Below are positions 24,040 through 35,736 of a DNA stretch of 64,000 nt, piece after piece; position 1 is the first letter of the stretch, and each line of letters starts with the position of its first letter. The stretch is taken from the NCBI GenBank assembly GCA_026826555.1, contig JAKSZT010054215.1, positions 24,715,368 through 24,779,367 of the forward strand. The letters run 5' to 3'. The DNA comes from Tolypeutes matacus. Its lineage: Eukaryota > Chordata > Mammalia > Cingulata > Chlamyphoridae. The translations under genes were made by a program, and so were the position numbers. The notes under the pieces are model-generated. The model was not told where the DNA came from. It did no database searches and saw only the letters and a list, made by a program, of their open reading frames with translations.

Positions 24040-24588
24040 TGTAGCTGTTGGGCAGTTTGATGTAATTATGAATTCCAAAAATATAATTGTATCATGCTTA
24101 TAAACTGATCTGTTAATCTGGGCATGATTAAGTTACAATTAGGGCATTGACTGGGCCACGTCAGTAGGGCGTTGAGCCCCACCCCATGGTGGGTGGGGGA
24201 ATTGAATATAACAGGCAAGGCAAAGGACAGAGGGAGCAGTTTTTGAGTTGCAGTTTTGATGTTGGAGTTTTGATGTTGGAGAGAAGGCCTCAGGAGAAGA
24301 GAAGCAAGCTGTTCACCTGATCGTCTATAGCTGACCTTGTGGAGGAACCAGAGGAGCTAAGCCTGGAGAGAAACACAGCCCCAGGGAAGAGAGGAACCCA
24401 AGAATCCTGAACCCTGGCAAACGTTGGCAGCTGCATTGCTCCAACACATGGCAATGGACTTTGGTGAGAGAAGAAATTTACGCTTTATGGCCTGGTAACT
24501 GTGGACTTCTACCCCAGATAAATACCCTTTATAAAGATCAACCCATTTCTGGTATTTCGCATTAGCACCCCTTTGGCTGACTAATACA
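24040..24588 (+). repeat. 5' LTR of the ERV-L remnant
   Basis: This is a 549-bp LTR with TG/CA ends. A 15-bp unit containing 'gttttgatgttgg' occurs twice in tandem near 24253-24282. Near the 3' end, 'gataaa' at 24517-24522 occupies the polyadenylation-signal position, where the 3' LTR has AATAAA. As the only LTR with a U3 region in this copy, it would hold any promoter activity. Confidence 0.92.
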
Positions 24589-24593
24589 GAATT

Positions 24594-24610
24594 TGGTACC
24601 GAGAGTGGGG
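24594..24610 (+). promoter_or_regulatory. Primer binding site, tRNA-Leu type
   Basis: TGGTACCGAGAGTGGGG starts five bases after the LTR end. It resembles the complement of the 3' end of a leucine tRNA (UAA-type), with about two differences. Leucine-tRNA priming is what gives ERV-L its name. The tRNA comparison is from memory and should be checked. Confidence 0.75.
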
Positions 24611-24687
24611 TAGTGTTTTTGCAATTACCAAAATGTTGGAACGGTATTATAAATGGGTAAAGGGTATTTTTTTGGAAGAATTGTGAA

Positions 24688-25302
24688 ATGCTTGATGGAA
24701 AAGGCCTAGATCGCTTTGAAGAAACTGTTGATAGCAATATGGATGCTAAAGAGACTTTTTATGATGCCTTAGAAGTAAATGATGAAACTATTATTGGAAA
24801 CTGGAGAAAAGGCGATCCATGTTTTAAAGTTGCAGAAAACTTAGCAAGATTAATTCCTGGTGTTATATGGAAAACAGAATTTGAAAATGGTGAACCAGTG
24901 CATTTAGCTGAAAAACTTTCCAAGGTAAACTCGGAGAATGTGGCTTGGCTTCTCCTTGCAGCTTATAACAAAATACTAGATGAGCTAAGTACACTAAGGA
25001 CTGAACCTTTGGGCACAAAGAAAGCAGAAACTGATTCTGGAACTTCCAAGTTTCTGGAAATCAAATTCCCAAATGAAAATGCCCCATTTGAAGACTTTAC
25101 TAAACTTGGAACTTGTAAATCAGAATTGAAGATGCAGTTATCTAGGAAAGAGTTGTGGAAAGTCTTACTGTCTGATGGCTTGGACCCCTGCTTCCTGCAT
25201 GCTAAACCAACAAAGTTTTTGAGCGAGTTGTATGAACAAAACCACTGTCAGCTTGGACAAAAGAGGACATGGAAAGAAAAGATTGAAGGAGAACCCTACT
25301 GA
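24688..25302 (+). pseudogene. ERV-L gag remnant
   Basis: An open frame of 204 codons follows the leader. Reading begins a little earlier, near 24634, but a stop precedes 24688. The protein has a W-R-K-G-D-P-C motif near residue 39 and a charged, leucine-rich stretch consistent with the N-terminal and central part of class III Gag. It has no zinc knuckle, so the nucleocapsid end is missing. It stops at the deletion junction (about 25290-25320) where pol-derived sequence begins in another frame. Assignment to gag rests on position after the primer site and general resemblance. Expression is not implied. Confidence 0.7.
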
Positions 25303-26117
25303 TGATGTGTTGTTGCCATAGAATTCACTGGTCTTACCATGTTCCCCATCACCCTGAAGCAGCTGGATTAATAGAACAGTGGAATGGCCTTTTGAAGACT
25401 CAATTATGGTACCAACTAGGTGGCAATACCTTGCAGGGCTGGGGCAATGTTCTCCAGGAGGCTGTGTATGCTCTGAATCAGCATCCTCTCTATGGTGCTG
25501 TTTCTCCCATAACCAGGATTCATGGGTCCAGGAATCAAGAGGTGGAAATGGGAGTGGCACCACTCACTATTACCCCTAGTGACCCACTAGGAAAATTTTT
25601 GCTTCCTGTCCCTGCAACCTTAAGCTCTGCTGGTCTACAGGTTTTAGTCCCAAAAGGAGGAGTGCTGCCACCAGGGAACACAACAATGATTCCATTGAAC
25701 TGGAAGTTAAGACTGCCACCTGGCCACTTTGGACTCCTCTTACCTGTGAATCAGCAGGCAAAGAAGGGAATTACTGTACTGGCTGGGGTGATTGATTCTG
25801 ACTATCAAGGGGAAATAGGACTACATCTACATAATGGGGGTAAAGAAGAGTTTGCCTGGAATGCAGGGGATCCTCTAGGGCATCTCCTAGACCTGCCATG
25901 CCCTGTGATTAAAGTCAATGGAAAATTGCAACAAACCAATTCAAGCAGGACTAACAATGGCCCAGAATCTTCGGGAATGAAAGTTTGAGTCACTCTACCA
26001 GGCAAAGAACCACAGCCAGCTGAAGTGCTTGCTGAAGGTAACAGGAACATGGAATGGGTAGTGGAAGAAGGTAGTGATAAATATGAACTTCGACCACGTG
26101 ACCAGTTACAGAAATGA
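25302..26117 (+). pseudogene. ERV-L pol remnant: integrase end and dUTPase
   Basis: 228 open codons (25302-25988) start in the last part of the integrase catalytic core, seen as HHPEAAGLIEQWN. They continue into a dUTPase-like domain with the motif GVIDSDYQGEIGL near residues 163-175 and a later AGDPLGHLL. The same frame continues past a TGA at 25986-25988 for 42 more codons, to 26117. The first dUTPase motif reads SAGLQV, without the usual aspartate. The Ser-Ser nucleotide-binding motif is replaced by a VNQQAKK stretch, so enzyme activity looks unlikely. The two Asp residues of integrase and the whole RT are missing. Confidence 0.88.
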
Positions 26118-26444
26118 GGACTGTAATGGTCATGAACCCGTCTTCCATGTTTCGTTATGAGTATGATTGTATATGTACACAAAATGAATTTCTTGTTTTC
26201 TTCCCCAACCTTTTCCCCTATCATATGAAAAGTTGTAATTCCACGTCATAATATTTAAGGATGTCAAGTTTAAGAGTAAATATTACCCAAGGACTTGTAC
26301 CCTGTTCTGTGGGGAATTAATGCATTTCCAGTTGTATGTTGTTAGGCAGAAATATATATGTATGCTTGTCTGTTATTGTTTTTCCTTAGAGACTAAGTAT
26401 GATTTAGGGTAATGTGTATGATTGCCGAGTTGACAATGGGTGGG
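26118..26444 (+). other. ERV-L 3' untranslated segment
   Basis: Non-coding internal sequence lies between the pol end and the LTR-like end. It finishes with 'ttgacaatgggtggg' (26430-26444), which sits where a purine tract before the 3' LTR would be expected. Confidence 0.6.
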
Positions 26445-26576
26445 CTTTGGTGAGAGAAGAAACTTAATGCTTTATGGCCTGGTATCTGTTGGACCTCTAC
26501 TCCAAATAAATACCCTTTAAAAAGACCAACCCATTTCTGGAATTTCGCATTAGCACCCCTTTGGCTGACTAATACA
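26445..26576 (+). repeat. Partial 3' LTR of the ERV-L remnant
   Basis: 132 bp align with the last 130 bp of the 5' LTR (24459-24588) and include AATAAA at 26505-26510. The first about 420 bp (U3 and more) are missing, so internal DNA joins the LTR at 'ggg|ctttggtgag'. The outer end and its CACAT duplication are intact. Confidence 0.92.
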
Positions 26577-26581
26577 CACAT

Positions 26582-27065
26582 TTAGTTCTTACTATTCAAA
26601 TTTCAAATCAACAGACTTCATGAAAAATGTTTTAAGAGAATTCCTTGCAGTTTTGAGTCCATGGCACCTAAACTTTATTCAAAAATCTTGCCAAAATGAG
26701 AACTATAGAGTTTTACAAAGTCTAGCATCACAAAACACAGATACAATATTCCATCTAGAGAATAAGTTACTTAACATTTAACTGAACCATATTCTACTGT
26801 ATAAAGGTTAAATAGTATTACTAAACATGTCTTTTGGAAATGAACATCTCAGTAGAAAAATGTGCAGCAAACTGACCAAAAGAGATTTAGCCATGACAGT
26901 GCTGAGAAATTATTTTATCTGCACAACATATTAAATTTCTAATATTTTCCTACTACAATTTTAATTATAAAAATTTAACCATTATTGTATTTGATAAAAT
27001 ATCAGATTTCCTCTTTTATTCTATAAGTTAATTTTCTTAATGGTGAACTTTGGCTTTGGCCTTAG
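26582..27065. other. Non-coding stretch, unassigned
   Basis: AT-rich flank of the ERV-L insertion. Nothing was recognised. Confidence 0.4.
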
Positions 27066-27069
27066 CATT

Positions 27070-27540
27070 AGCTGAATATGGATTTTTTAAAAAAAACAAA
27101 AAAACTTTATCAGAGAAGTTGTGGGTTTAAAGAAAACCATACATAAAATATAGGATTCCCATATACCCCCCTATTATTAACATCTTGCATTGGTGTGGTA
27201 CATTTGTTACAAATGATGAGAGCACAATTTTATAATTATACTATTAACTACAGCACTTGATCATTTGGCATTCGGTCAAATTCAGTGAGCTGCTAAATCA
27301 AAATTCACATACACACGTCCTTTCTACACAAATAAGTAATACTATAATACTGGTCATAAAATAGCTTCATGATAATTAGATCTATCTCATTCTTTCTAGT
27401 TACATTTCATTCTACTGACATACTGTAATTTATTTAATAACTCCCTAGCAATGGAAATCCAGGTTGTTTCTGGTTTGTTTTGTTTTTGTTTTGCAAATAA
27501 TGCTTAACAAACCTTGTTTTACGTTTATCTTCATGTACTT
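27070..27540 (-). repeat. L1 3' UTR, antisense
   Basis: An A/T-rich tail region is followed by 'taggattcccatatacccc', 'aacatcttgcattggtgtgg' and 'ggcattcggtcaaattcagt'. This fits an antisense L1 3' UTR of intermediate age. Confidence 0.6.
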
Positions 27541-29395
27541 TGCCAGTATACGGGCGGGTGGCAAACTTTCCTAGAATGGCTTTTTCTCTGGGTGCATTTT
27601 AAACATTAATAGAGATTGCCAGTAGCAATGCAGAAAGGAGATGAACAGTAAGCTTTCCTCCCATATCCTTGGATAGCTCATCTTTGCTTTGATTACCTCC
27701 AAAAATGTATTTATACCTGCAATAGGGCTAAAAGTGGTATCCAAAATTTAGGGTGCTCGCTAGCTAGAAAAATATGGATATATCTAAATTTAAAAATAAA
27801 TCTCATTTAAAAGTATTTTAACTGTTGCTAACACAGGCAAATCAGCAAATATTAAGGTTAATATCCCTTCCCTCTGTTATTTTTATTTATCCATTGTCTT
27901 ATGAAAACCCACAAATTTTTTTTAAAAACCCTCTCTTGGGCCTGGTTTTGAGAGACCATTTTACGTTCTTTCAGAACTTTCCAAATGATGTCCACCAGAT
28001 GTCCCTCCTCCTCCACTAAGGTATGCTTTTCAGAAATGCCTGTAGCTTTCAGCAACATCTATTGGCAGAAACACATAAAATTTGTTTTTGTTTTCTCAGG
28101 GCAAAGCTCATCTCTTTTAAAATAAACATATGAAAATGCTTCTTTTAGAACTGGTACCTAACATGAATGAAAATGGCTTGATACTAACTGAATTTCTTCC
28201 ATGTTGAAAAAAATGAACTGGTGCCCATAATAGGGAAAAATTTTTTTCAGGAATATATAATTAAATATATGCATCTTAACAACATAAAACTGGTGTATAT
28301 AAGAAAATCTACCAACTGAACTAATTTGTTCTGGGATAATAAGGATAAGCCCTCTTATAAGTGAACTATTTCTAACCCTACTTACATTTCAAGAAGACCA
28401 CTCTTTAATAATACTTCCAAAGCTTCTCAGGGGCAAGCTCTTTCCAGTGAAACCAATCTACCCATTTTTTAAAAAACTTCCTATAGCACTTGATACAGAA
28501 ATTTACAAAACCAAAGCAAAAAGATCCTACATTTATAAAGGAGCTGGGCAGGCAGGACAAGGGGTAGGAAATAGAAAGGAGAGCTCAAATTGAACAAGGG
28601 AAAACTCAACTGTTGTATTTCATGTAGGGTGTACGGAGCATCGAAATAGCCCTGGCAGAAGGCCATGTCGGAGGAAACAGGCAGGTCAAAGATCTCTTAC
28701 GATGAAGTCAGATGGCTTTAACATCTGCAACAGGGCTTGTTTTGAAAGAAGTGGAAGAAGAAGAAAAGAAGGACATGAGTTTTTTATTTCCCCAAATCTT
28801 TCATTTCCTTCCACCTTTCTTATTTCCCTGCGGGTGGTTTCCTTAGGATTGAACGTACAAAAAGGAAAAACAGAGTTCCTGCACCCACATTATCTAAAAT
28901 CCTCTAACATAAGAGCACAATATTACTACTCCTGTTTTCCAATGTTTTACCTCCTTTAATGCCCATGAAAGCACTGAAGGCATTATTAGCTGTGAAACTT
29001 GGAAAGAAAGGTTAAGGAACTTGCCTACCACATATACTTAGGCATACCTGACATGGGACCAGGACACTGAGCTCATAGAAAATTTCGCCAAATCATCTTT
29101 TATATACATGGCACCTTTGCCTTTGGTACCCCCAAGTTCCTAACCTTCTTGCCCTTCAAAAATAAATATTATTGAAACTTTTCCTATGAATTTGGCCAAA
29201 ATTAATTTCAAAGGATCAGTTTGTTTTTAAAAAAAAAAAAAAAAAAAAAAGGCACTTTAAAGAAGTAAATGTATTTGAATATTTACATAATCTTTAGGGT
29301 TGGAGAAAGAAACTTTCGATACATAGCACTAACAGCAGAAAAATAAAGGACAAGTTAAAAATAAGTCTCAAGACCAAACAGTTTTTACTTCTGAA
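27541..29395. other. Non-coding stretch with a poly-A run
   Basis: No gene was recognised. An A-run of about 21 bp at 29230-29250 may be the tail of an unidentified retro-insert. The short ORFs here lack support. Confidence 0.4.
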
Positions 29396-29399
29396 CTTA

Positions 29400-32300
29400 A
29401 AGCACCATAATTAAACAAAAATATGAATTACAATATGGGGAAATGTTTGCAACTTATATGAAAGGTAAGAGATTTATCTCTGTAATGTGCTAAAATCACT
29501 TATAAATCAAAAAGAAGAGATGCAGACCCTATTAAAAATGGGCAAAAGACCTCAGTGAAGATGCAAGTAACTATGAATCTTGCCCTTCAAGGAATGAAGG
29601 CTGGTGGTCGCCATGGGCTGGAGGGGAGGGTGGAGAGGAATAAAATAGATGGAACAGGGGGCATTTTGGGGATGATGGAAGGGTTCTGCATGATCTTGCA
29701 AAGATGGATACAGGCCACATTAAATTTTATCAGATTTTATAAAAGTATATGGTCCAAAATGTAAACCATAATGTGAACCATTGACAATGGTTAGTAGCTA
29801 TGTTTCAATATTTGTGCATCAATTGTAACAAATGTACTATCCACATACAAAGTGTTATTGATGGGGGAAAGGGGAAACGGAGGAGGGTGTTGGGTATATG
29901 GGAATCCCCTGTATTCTGTATGTGACTCTACTGTGACCTAAAACATCTTTGAAGGAAAAATGAAAAGAAAAAAAAAGTAAGACACTGGGGGAAGAAATGG
30001 AAGAAAACGTCACTGTACATACAGGACAATAGTCTTAGAGTGATAAAAGGCAAAATGTAAAAGAAAGCAAAACAGTTTTTGCCTTCAAATACTTTTTCAT
30101 TATTTTTTAATATTCCAATTTTTAAAAATATTATTCTATTTTTACATTTTATTAATTTTTTTTTCATTTTACATCTTATGTATAAAACTATTGTTACTAT
30201 TTCATTTTCTTATTAATTGTATGTGGCTATTTTATTGGCTGCATTTTTTAAGAGGTTTTAGGTAACAGAAGGGTTACAACTGTGGCAGGGGAGGACCTTT
30301 GGTGTGGGGTGTCAGTGAGGGGGGATACATGGGAGGAAGTTTACCTGGGTATACATATAAGGTATATAAATGTGTTCAAATGTTCATGGGGCATTGTCAC
30401 AGTGGGTGGAGATTCACACAATAACCAAAAGAATATCAAATTTCCATCTGGGGGAGCTCTGCCACATTCTCTAATGTAACAACAAGAATGCCCCAAGTAC
30501 AGGGACAATGACTTGTGAAGGAGGATGCTCCATTGAAGGACCCTTGATATTGATGACTATGCTTAAGAGCCTTTGCTCATGAAATTGAAACTTAGCCTAG
30601 TGATGTAGTATGCCTAAGAATTACCTACAGGGAGCCTCTTGTTGCTCAAATGTGGCGCCTCTCTAAGCCAAAATCAGCATATAAAAGCAATAACTTCCCC
30701 CCAGCATGGGACATGACTCCCATGGATGAGCCTCTCTGGCACCAAGGCATTGCTACCAAGTACCAACAAGCAATACATCTGGAAAACAAAACAAAAACAC
30801 ATCGTGACCAAAAGGGGGAAAAGCTAAAGACAAATGATTTTTTATGGCTAAGAGACTTCAAAGTGAGTTGGGAGGCCATACCAGAGGTAGTGCTTACACA
30901 CATCTCAACAGGATCTCATTGACAGCCAAAGTAGATATGACCCCAAACAGCGAAGCTCCTTAGGGATATGGAGACATCCAGATACTATAGTCAGAGCAGA
31001 TAGTTCAGGAGTTTGGTACCTTGCCAGTGGGCCTACTTTGGAATTTATGCTCCTCAGTGTGACTGAGTTAGACTCTGCAGTGGTTTCCATATGCATGACT
31101 CTTCTGTCCTTCTATTTGAACCTATAATTAGTACTAGAGTTGGTGGGTAGACATCCAAGAGACATAAGTCTTTGGGATGTCCATGTGCCAGCTGATCCCT
31201 GAATCTCAATGGAGTTGCAACACCTATCCTCCAGTTCAATGGATTCACCCAGGACAACTAACGGGGAGGAGATGATGGACAAACAATATACCAAGGAACC
31301 AAGAGGGCCTACAACTGAAAGCAAGAGAGTCCCATCTATCAGATATATGGGATCAAAGTCCCCTTCAATTAATGGTGGAGTCCTCAGGATTGGGAAATGA
31401 ACTATGGACTAAAATAAACTTACTGATATTCTACTGTAGATTACTTGTGGTTCTAACAATGGAAGAAATACCATTGTAGTGGAGGCAGTGACCCATGGAT
31501 GTTCTGGGGCTAGGGAGAGGGGAAAATAGGTGTAATAGGGGGGCATTTTCGGGACTTGGGAATCAACCTGAATGACATTACAATGACAGATACAGGCCAT
31601 TATATACCCGGCCATAACCTACAGAGATGAATAGGAGAGAGTGTAACATACAATGTAAACTATAATCCATGCTTAGTGGCAATCCTCCAAAATGAGTTTA
31701 TCAATTGCAATGAATATACCACACTGATGAAAGATGTTGCTAATGTGGGAAAATGTGGGGGGTGTGGAAAGCGGGGCATATGAGAATCCCCTATATATTC
31801 TCTGCAACATTTATGTAATCGAAGTATCTTTAAAAACAATTTTTTTAAGTGAGAAAAAAGGGCAAAAGACATAAGCAGGCAAGTTCTACCCATGTGATAA
31901 ATAAATATGAAATAATATGAACAAGCATGAAAACATATTCAATCTCACTGGTAATAGAAGAAAAAAAGACAAACATTTGGGTGTTTAATTGATCTTGTAT
32001 CAATTTGGGGAAGATTCAAAAAGGATACTCTGAGTTTTAGTAATGGTTTGAGGAAATTAGACACTCACAGATTTTTGGTAGGAAAGTTAATTAGTACAAC
32101 TTTTTAAAATACAAGTGGGTAAATATTTTAAAAGTCTTAAAAATAAACATACACTTTAACCCAGAAATGTTAGATACAGGAATTTATCTTATGTTAAAAA
32201 TGATTCCTGTCCTTAAAGATATTTATTGAAGTATGTGTATGTATATTTAAACATATAAAACTTGAAATTGACCTAAATGTCCAACTACAGAGAATTAAAT

Positions 32301-32560
32301 GAATTGTAATGCATTATCACAATAGAATGTTTTACGGTCATTTAAAAATGTCTTGCTGTTGAATAACAGATTTTGATATGAGAAGAGTTTATGTTGCCAA
32401 GTGGGTGAAAAATAGGTCTCAATAAGGTATGTACATTATATTTTTGGGGAAAATAATAATACCTGTGTACATAAAAATAATTCTAAAGAATCATATACCA
32501 AAATGGTAGCTGGATGGTGATAATATGGATAATTTTCTTTCTTTTCCTATTTTCCAAGTT
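29400..32560 (+). repeat. Old L1 3' region, split by a later insertion
   Basis: 29400-29550 ('tcaaaaagaagagatgcaga', 'aaatgggcaaaagacctcag') and 31860-32560 ('acatattcaatctcactgg' through 'aatagaatgttttacggtca') are consecutive parts of one old sense L1. They are separated by the 2.3-kb unit at 29551-31859. Confidence 0.75.
29551..31859 (+). mobile_element. 2.3-kb noncoding L1-3'-end retro-unit
   Basis: The unit lies between copies of GGGCAAAAGAC (29540-29550 and 31860-31870) and ends in an A-rich tail at about 31830-31859, so it moved as one retrotransposed piece. It has two modules. Module A (29551-29965) resembles an L1 3' end and finishes in A-rich DNA. Module B (about 30250-31830) starts with 'tgtggcaggggagg' and ends with the lineage-type L1 3' end. 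A linker of about 285 bp joins them. There is no conserved ORF: the 90-codon frame at 30650-30922 is not open in the copy at 59160-59440. Confidence 0.8.
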
Positions 32561-35325
32561 GTCTTTGGCTTTGAACAAATTGTATTCTTTGAATTAGGAA
32601 AATAATATTAAAAATATAGGACTAAACATAACATGTAGTTGAATTTGTTTATGTCAGGCCCAACTTATTTGAGCCTGAGACTGAACAAAAAAGTTCTTTA
32701 GAGCTTACGGAAGTACTGAGACTAGTTATGATTCCCCTTCTTCCAGCCCCCATGTAACCAAGGGAAAGACGCTATGCATTAGTTCCTTTAACCCATTTAG
32801 CAAAGTGTCTTTTTACTGAGTACTATAATGAGTATTATTGCCATTTCCACAAAAGTGAAGGGTTGAGCTGAGAGCTCTAATTAATTTCACATATCAGTAA
32901 GGGCTTAAAAAGCAGTTCTCTTGATCTTCAAAGAAAAATGCGTTTATGAACATTTGAAATAGGGTTACTGCTGAGCATGCATATTTGAGTTTGAAGATAT
33001 TACTCAATCGGTAGGTTTTCCTCTAATCATCTCTGTCGTAATTCAGGATTATTAAAGCAAGAGATTGAGACATCAAGGTTTTAAACAATTTAGCTAGAGC
33101 TGCTTTTTGTTTCCCAGAAGCCCTGAGGGTCTCTGGAGAGTGTGGAGGACAGCTGGGGTGAGCAGGAGTGGGAAGGGAGAGTCCTGAGGACAGCTTCTGT
33201 GCAGTCAGCTCCTGTCCTCTAGGAATTGAAGAGGAATCTCGGTGTGAAGAGCTCCTGAGCAGGACCTGGCCTGGTGGTCCCCACTCTGTGGTTTCAGAGC
33301 CAAAATGAATATTCCTGCCTTCCTCAGTTTCCCCACCAGATGTGCCTTTGCCTTAACTGGTTGCCTTCAGGGTGTCCTAAGTTATAGTGTTTTCTAGCTC
33401 CAACACTTCACTTTAACAAAACTATTTTAACGTTGAAAGATCCCATAGAGCAGTTGACTTTCCTTTGTCAGCTTTAGTTGGGAAAACCAAAAAAGAAGGT
33501 TTAATATGACATCACTTCCAGAATAAAAAATAGGGAATGTAAATTGAGATTACTCAAGAGGTATATGGGATTTTTATTTTTTGCCAACATGCTGTTTTAT
33601 TACAGTAACTGCTTGTCTTTAAGAACTAATTTATACATTAAAAAGCAGTTGGTGATTATGGCTCATATGTAGTTGGGATTGGGGGCTGGGAAGGAGAAAG
33701 AAAAAAATGAACCAGTGCTCTCCTAAGTACAGTTTTACAAAGAACGGTTTGGAGTTAAGTCCAGGAAAAGTCTGTAAGTTTATTACTTCAAATGCCCTAA
33801 CTTTTGGTTCTGTAGCCAAAGATTTCTTATATAAAATTGTTTTATTTTTCAGATAATGTGGACAATTTATTCCAATTTGGCCAGATCTTTTGGGTGGTAC
33901 ACTTTATGAACTTTTAGCAAGCATGCTCCATTACCAAATTTGAAACTTATCATGGTCACATAGGTTAGCATTTAGGGAAGCTTGGTTCTTTTAAAATTCT
34001 CTTTATTTCAGGTGCTTTTCACAGACTAATATTATTAGTATTTCACTATTAGTATTTTGGGGGAATCCTGGATTTTGGATGAATTATCAGCTTTTAAACT
34101 GACTTGGATGCTCTGAGATGTGTTCACAGGTACTGAGGGCTCTAACCTGTAAGGAAGGCCCTCAGGTTTTCATCTCAGCTTGATCTGTTTGATCTTCAAA
34201 GCTCTGTGACTATCAACTTGATACAGATGGTATTTTAGCATTTTCTAAACATTTCACCTCTATAGTTGATCAATGATTTTCATTTTCCTTTTTGTACATG
34301 ACAATTTTCCAAGGGAAAGGAGGCTGCTCATGGAGAACAGACAGAGCAAGTGCTGTGTTGATAACCCCAGGGCCAAGCTGAGATTGTTTACTTGATGACA
34401 TTAATTCTAAATTCCAACTCAGTGTTTTGAAAACTCAAATATTTTCAATTGTCTGTTTTAAACAACAAAATTCATAACGGCAAGCTATCCCTCTAATTTG
34501 TTTTCTTGGAAAATGGTTAATTCCATCAGTCTACAAATACTTCCTATCCACTTCCATTTTTAACCATGAGGAATTACAGGAAACAGATATAGCCAGCTTA
34601 GATATTACCAGTTTATTTAGATTTAATTTTCATTGATATCACTAACAATTTATTGACACATAATATCTGCATTGGGTAAATTTTGGATGTTTGGAATTAA
34701 CCTCACAGAGTAGAATATGTTCCCCATCCCGCTAAGTCTGTCTGCCTGCTCTGTGGATAAAGGAATGGAGCCTTCTTGGCCATCAGAGATTACCCTTTGT
34801 TCTGACGTGGAGAATAGAGTGGTCATGGTAAGAGGTGTTTGAGAGGATGAACCTTCTCAGAGCTCAGTCACAGGGGAAATTCATTATTCCTTCTTCTATT
34901 TCTTCCCTCCTACTCTAAGAGTAACTGCAGGGCTGAGAAACCCTCTGAGGGTTTGCTTCTGGATGGCTGGAAAGCTTTCTTGCCCAGTTGGCAGGTGCTG
35001 AAGTCCTTAGGCAAGGCAGGTCTGGACATCCTGGTGTAGAGGGTAGGAGTGGGGATGCATAGCCCAGGATAGGACAGTGTTACACAGGATATGGCCTCGG
35101 GGCCCTGGTGACTCTAGCATTTGCCTATGTGTCTGTCAACCAGAATGAAGGACATTTCTTGGCTACAGTGGCAAATGCTGAATGTCCAAGGTGGAGGAAG
35201 GATTGAGAGAGGTCTTCCCCCAGTCCCATCTATAACTTTAGTAAGCTGTACTGTGACCTCCTGTGAGAGCTAGAAGTAAAGGATTGATCAGACTGAATTA
35301 TGGTTAAAGCACAAATCCCTCCTTT
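32561..35325. other. Non-coding stretch, apparently low in repeats
   Basis: No gene, splice-bounded ORF or named repeat was recognised over 2.7 kb. A moderately GC-rich patch at 33110-33370 has no ORF of note. Confidence 0.4.
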
Positions 35326-35330
35326 GTTGC

Positions 35331-35731
35331 TATGGTAGGCCAAATAATAGCCTCCCAAAGATGCCCATGTCCCAATCCCTAGAGCCTGTGAGTATGTTAC
35401 TTTCCATAGTAAAAGAGACTCTCTAAGTGTGATTAAGTTAAGGATCTTATGATGGGGAGACTATCCTGGATTATCTAGGTAGGCCCCAAATAACACAAGG
35501 GTCCTTATAAGAGGGAAGCAGGTGGTCAGAAGGAAGAAGGTGGTATAAAGACTTACGCAGAGATTAGAGTGATGCAGCCATGAAGGAACCAACCCTGCTG
35601 ACCCCTTGATTTTAGCCCGATAACACTCATTTTGGGCTTTCTACCTCCAGAATGGTAGGAGAATATAGTTGTGTTGTTTTATGCCACTAAGTGTGTGGTA
35701 ATTTGTTACAGCACAATAGGAAACTAACACA
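35331..35731 (+). mobile_element. MLT1 solitary LTR (MaLR)
   Basis: A 401-bp sense LTR carries the classic MLT1 order: 'ccaaataatagcctcccaaa', 'taagttaaggatctt', 'tccttataagagg', 'gccatgaaggaaccaaccct', 'ggaaactaacaca'. It is bounded by GTTGC at 35326-35330 and 35732-35736, the 5-bp duplication expected of ERV-L/MaLR elements. The first base pair is TA rather than TG. Confidence 0.9.
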
Positions 35732-35736
35732 GTTGC

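Larger units (their letters stand above)
24035..26581 (+). mobile_element. ERV-L provirus remnant with 5-bp target duplications
   Basis: A 5-bp duplication, CACAT (24035-24039 and 26577-26581), brackets an element running from TG at 24040 to CA at 26576. Internal order is 5' LTR, primer site, gag remnant, integrase end, dUTPase, untranslated tail, partial 3' LTR. A dUTPase located after integrase is characteristic of class III (ERV-L) endogenous retroviruses, which lack env, and no env is seen. Most of gag and pol (protease, RT, RNase H, most of integrase) is deleted. By eye, the shared 130 bp of the two LTRs differ at about nine bases plus two 1-bp gaps. Confidence 0.93.

Noticed and set aside
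25302..25988. Domesticated host gene from the ERV-L pol frame
   Set aside because: A stop interrupts the natural end of the frame, key dUTPase residues are missing, and there is no evidence of splicing or selection. Treated as a pseudogene.
30650..30922. 90-codon ORF in the 2.3-kb retro-unit
   Set aside because: The matching region at 59160-59440 is not open in the same frame, so the frame is not conserved in the family.
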